Positions 6,545 through 6,654 of a stretch of 6,654 nucleotides of DNA are shown here, in pieces; within the stretch, counting starts at the first letter, position 1; the number at the start of each line of letters is the position of its first letter. Made by a program: the position numbers and the translations under genes. This DNA is from an uncultured Pelagibacteraceae bacterium (lineage in GTDB: Bacteria > Pseudomonadota > Alphaproteobacteria > Pelagibacterales > Pelagibacteraceae): NCBI GenBank assembly GCA_902533955.1, contig CACANV010000037.1:1-6654 (forward strand), read 5' to 3'. The notes under the pieces are model-generated. The model was not told the DNA's origin. It was given only the letters and a program-made list of their open reading frames with translations, and ran no database searches.

Positions 6545-6654
6545 ATGAAATTAAAAAAACCTATTTTTTGGGAAAATTTAAACTTTATTTCAATATTACT
6601 TTATCCTTTAACTTTAATAACCGAAATTTCAAATTATTTTAAAAATTTACAAGA
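6545..6654 (+). CDS. lpxK: tetraacyldisaccharide 4'-kinase LpxK, N-terminal fragment
   Basis: The reading frame opens with an ATG directly after the waaA stop and stays open for 36 codons to the window edge, so the gene is cut by the window, not broken. The visible N-terminus, MKLKKPIFWE followed by a hydrophobic segment (about residues 13-30, ISILLYPLTLITEI) and NYFKN, resembles LpxK, which begins with a KPxFW-type motif and a single membrane anchor before its P-loop kinase domain. The Walker A motif lies beyond the window, so the catalytic part is unseen. LpxK phosphorylates the 4' position of the lipid A disaccharide, making the substrate for WaaA; the waaA-lpxK order is common in alphaproteobacteria, which strengthens the call. 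Confidence 0.8.
   Translation, partial: MKLKKPIFWENLNFISILLYPLTLITEISNYFKNLQ

Noticed and set aside
1..6654. Search for a novel defence, mobile or RNA-based system.
   Set aside because: No repeat array, integrase, transposase, reverse transcriptase, toxin-antitoxin pair or structured noncoding stretch is visible; nearly all bases are explained by eight genes of known families.

Overview
The window is AT-rich, protein-dense DNA with very short intergenic gaps, no recognisable Shine-Dalgarno motifs, and proteins heavy in Lys, Asn, Ile and Phe. Its gene content is Gram-negative (lipid A/Kdo genes, ubiquinone synthesis). Together these suggest a streamlined marine alphaproteobacterium, most likely of the SAR11/Pelagibacterales type. 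That assignment rests on composition, gene order and protein style, not on a database search.

Left block (52-2249, + strand): a small DoxX-family membrane protein, a pirin-type cupin protein and a zeta-crystallin-like NADPH:quinone oxidoreductase are packed head to tail. The first two abut with no gap and the third follows after 17 bases, so they are probably one operon with a redox or stress role. This is an inference from families and spacing.

Middle (2239-2646, - strand): a small three-helix membrane protein of the DUF2721 family converges on the quinone reductase gene, and the two coding ends overlap by 11 bases. Its start faces ubiA across a 52-base gap (2647-2698). This is the only real intergenic region in the window; it carries a reasonable minus-strand promoter candidate and a 14-base near-palindrome.

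Right block (2699-6654, + strand): ubiA (4-hydroxybenzoate polyprenyltransferase), msbA (lipid A flippase ABC transporter), waaA (Kdo transferase) and the first 36 codons of lpxK (lipid A 4'-kinase). Junctions are one base (ubiA/msbA), a one-base stop/start overlap (msbA/waaA) and zero bases (waaA/lpxK), so this looks like one translationally linked unit. LpxK phosphorylates the lipid A disaccharide, WaaA adds Kdo to it, and MsbA flips the product across the inner membrane; UbiA supplies an early ubiquinone precursor in the same membrane.

I see no RNA gene, CRISPR array, insertion sequence, phage gene or obvious defence system. All eight genes belong to known families and there is no stretch over 300 bases without a gene. 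The points most worth a second look are the uncharacterised DUF2721 protein and its divergent control region, the tight DoxX-pirin-quinone reductase cluster, some departures from consensus in WaaA, and long homopolymer tracts inside msbA and waaA.
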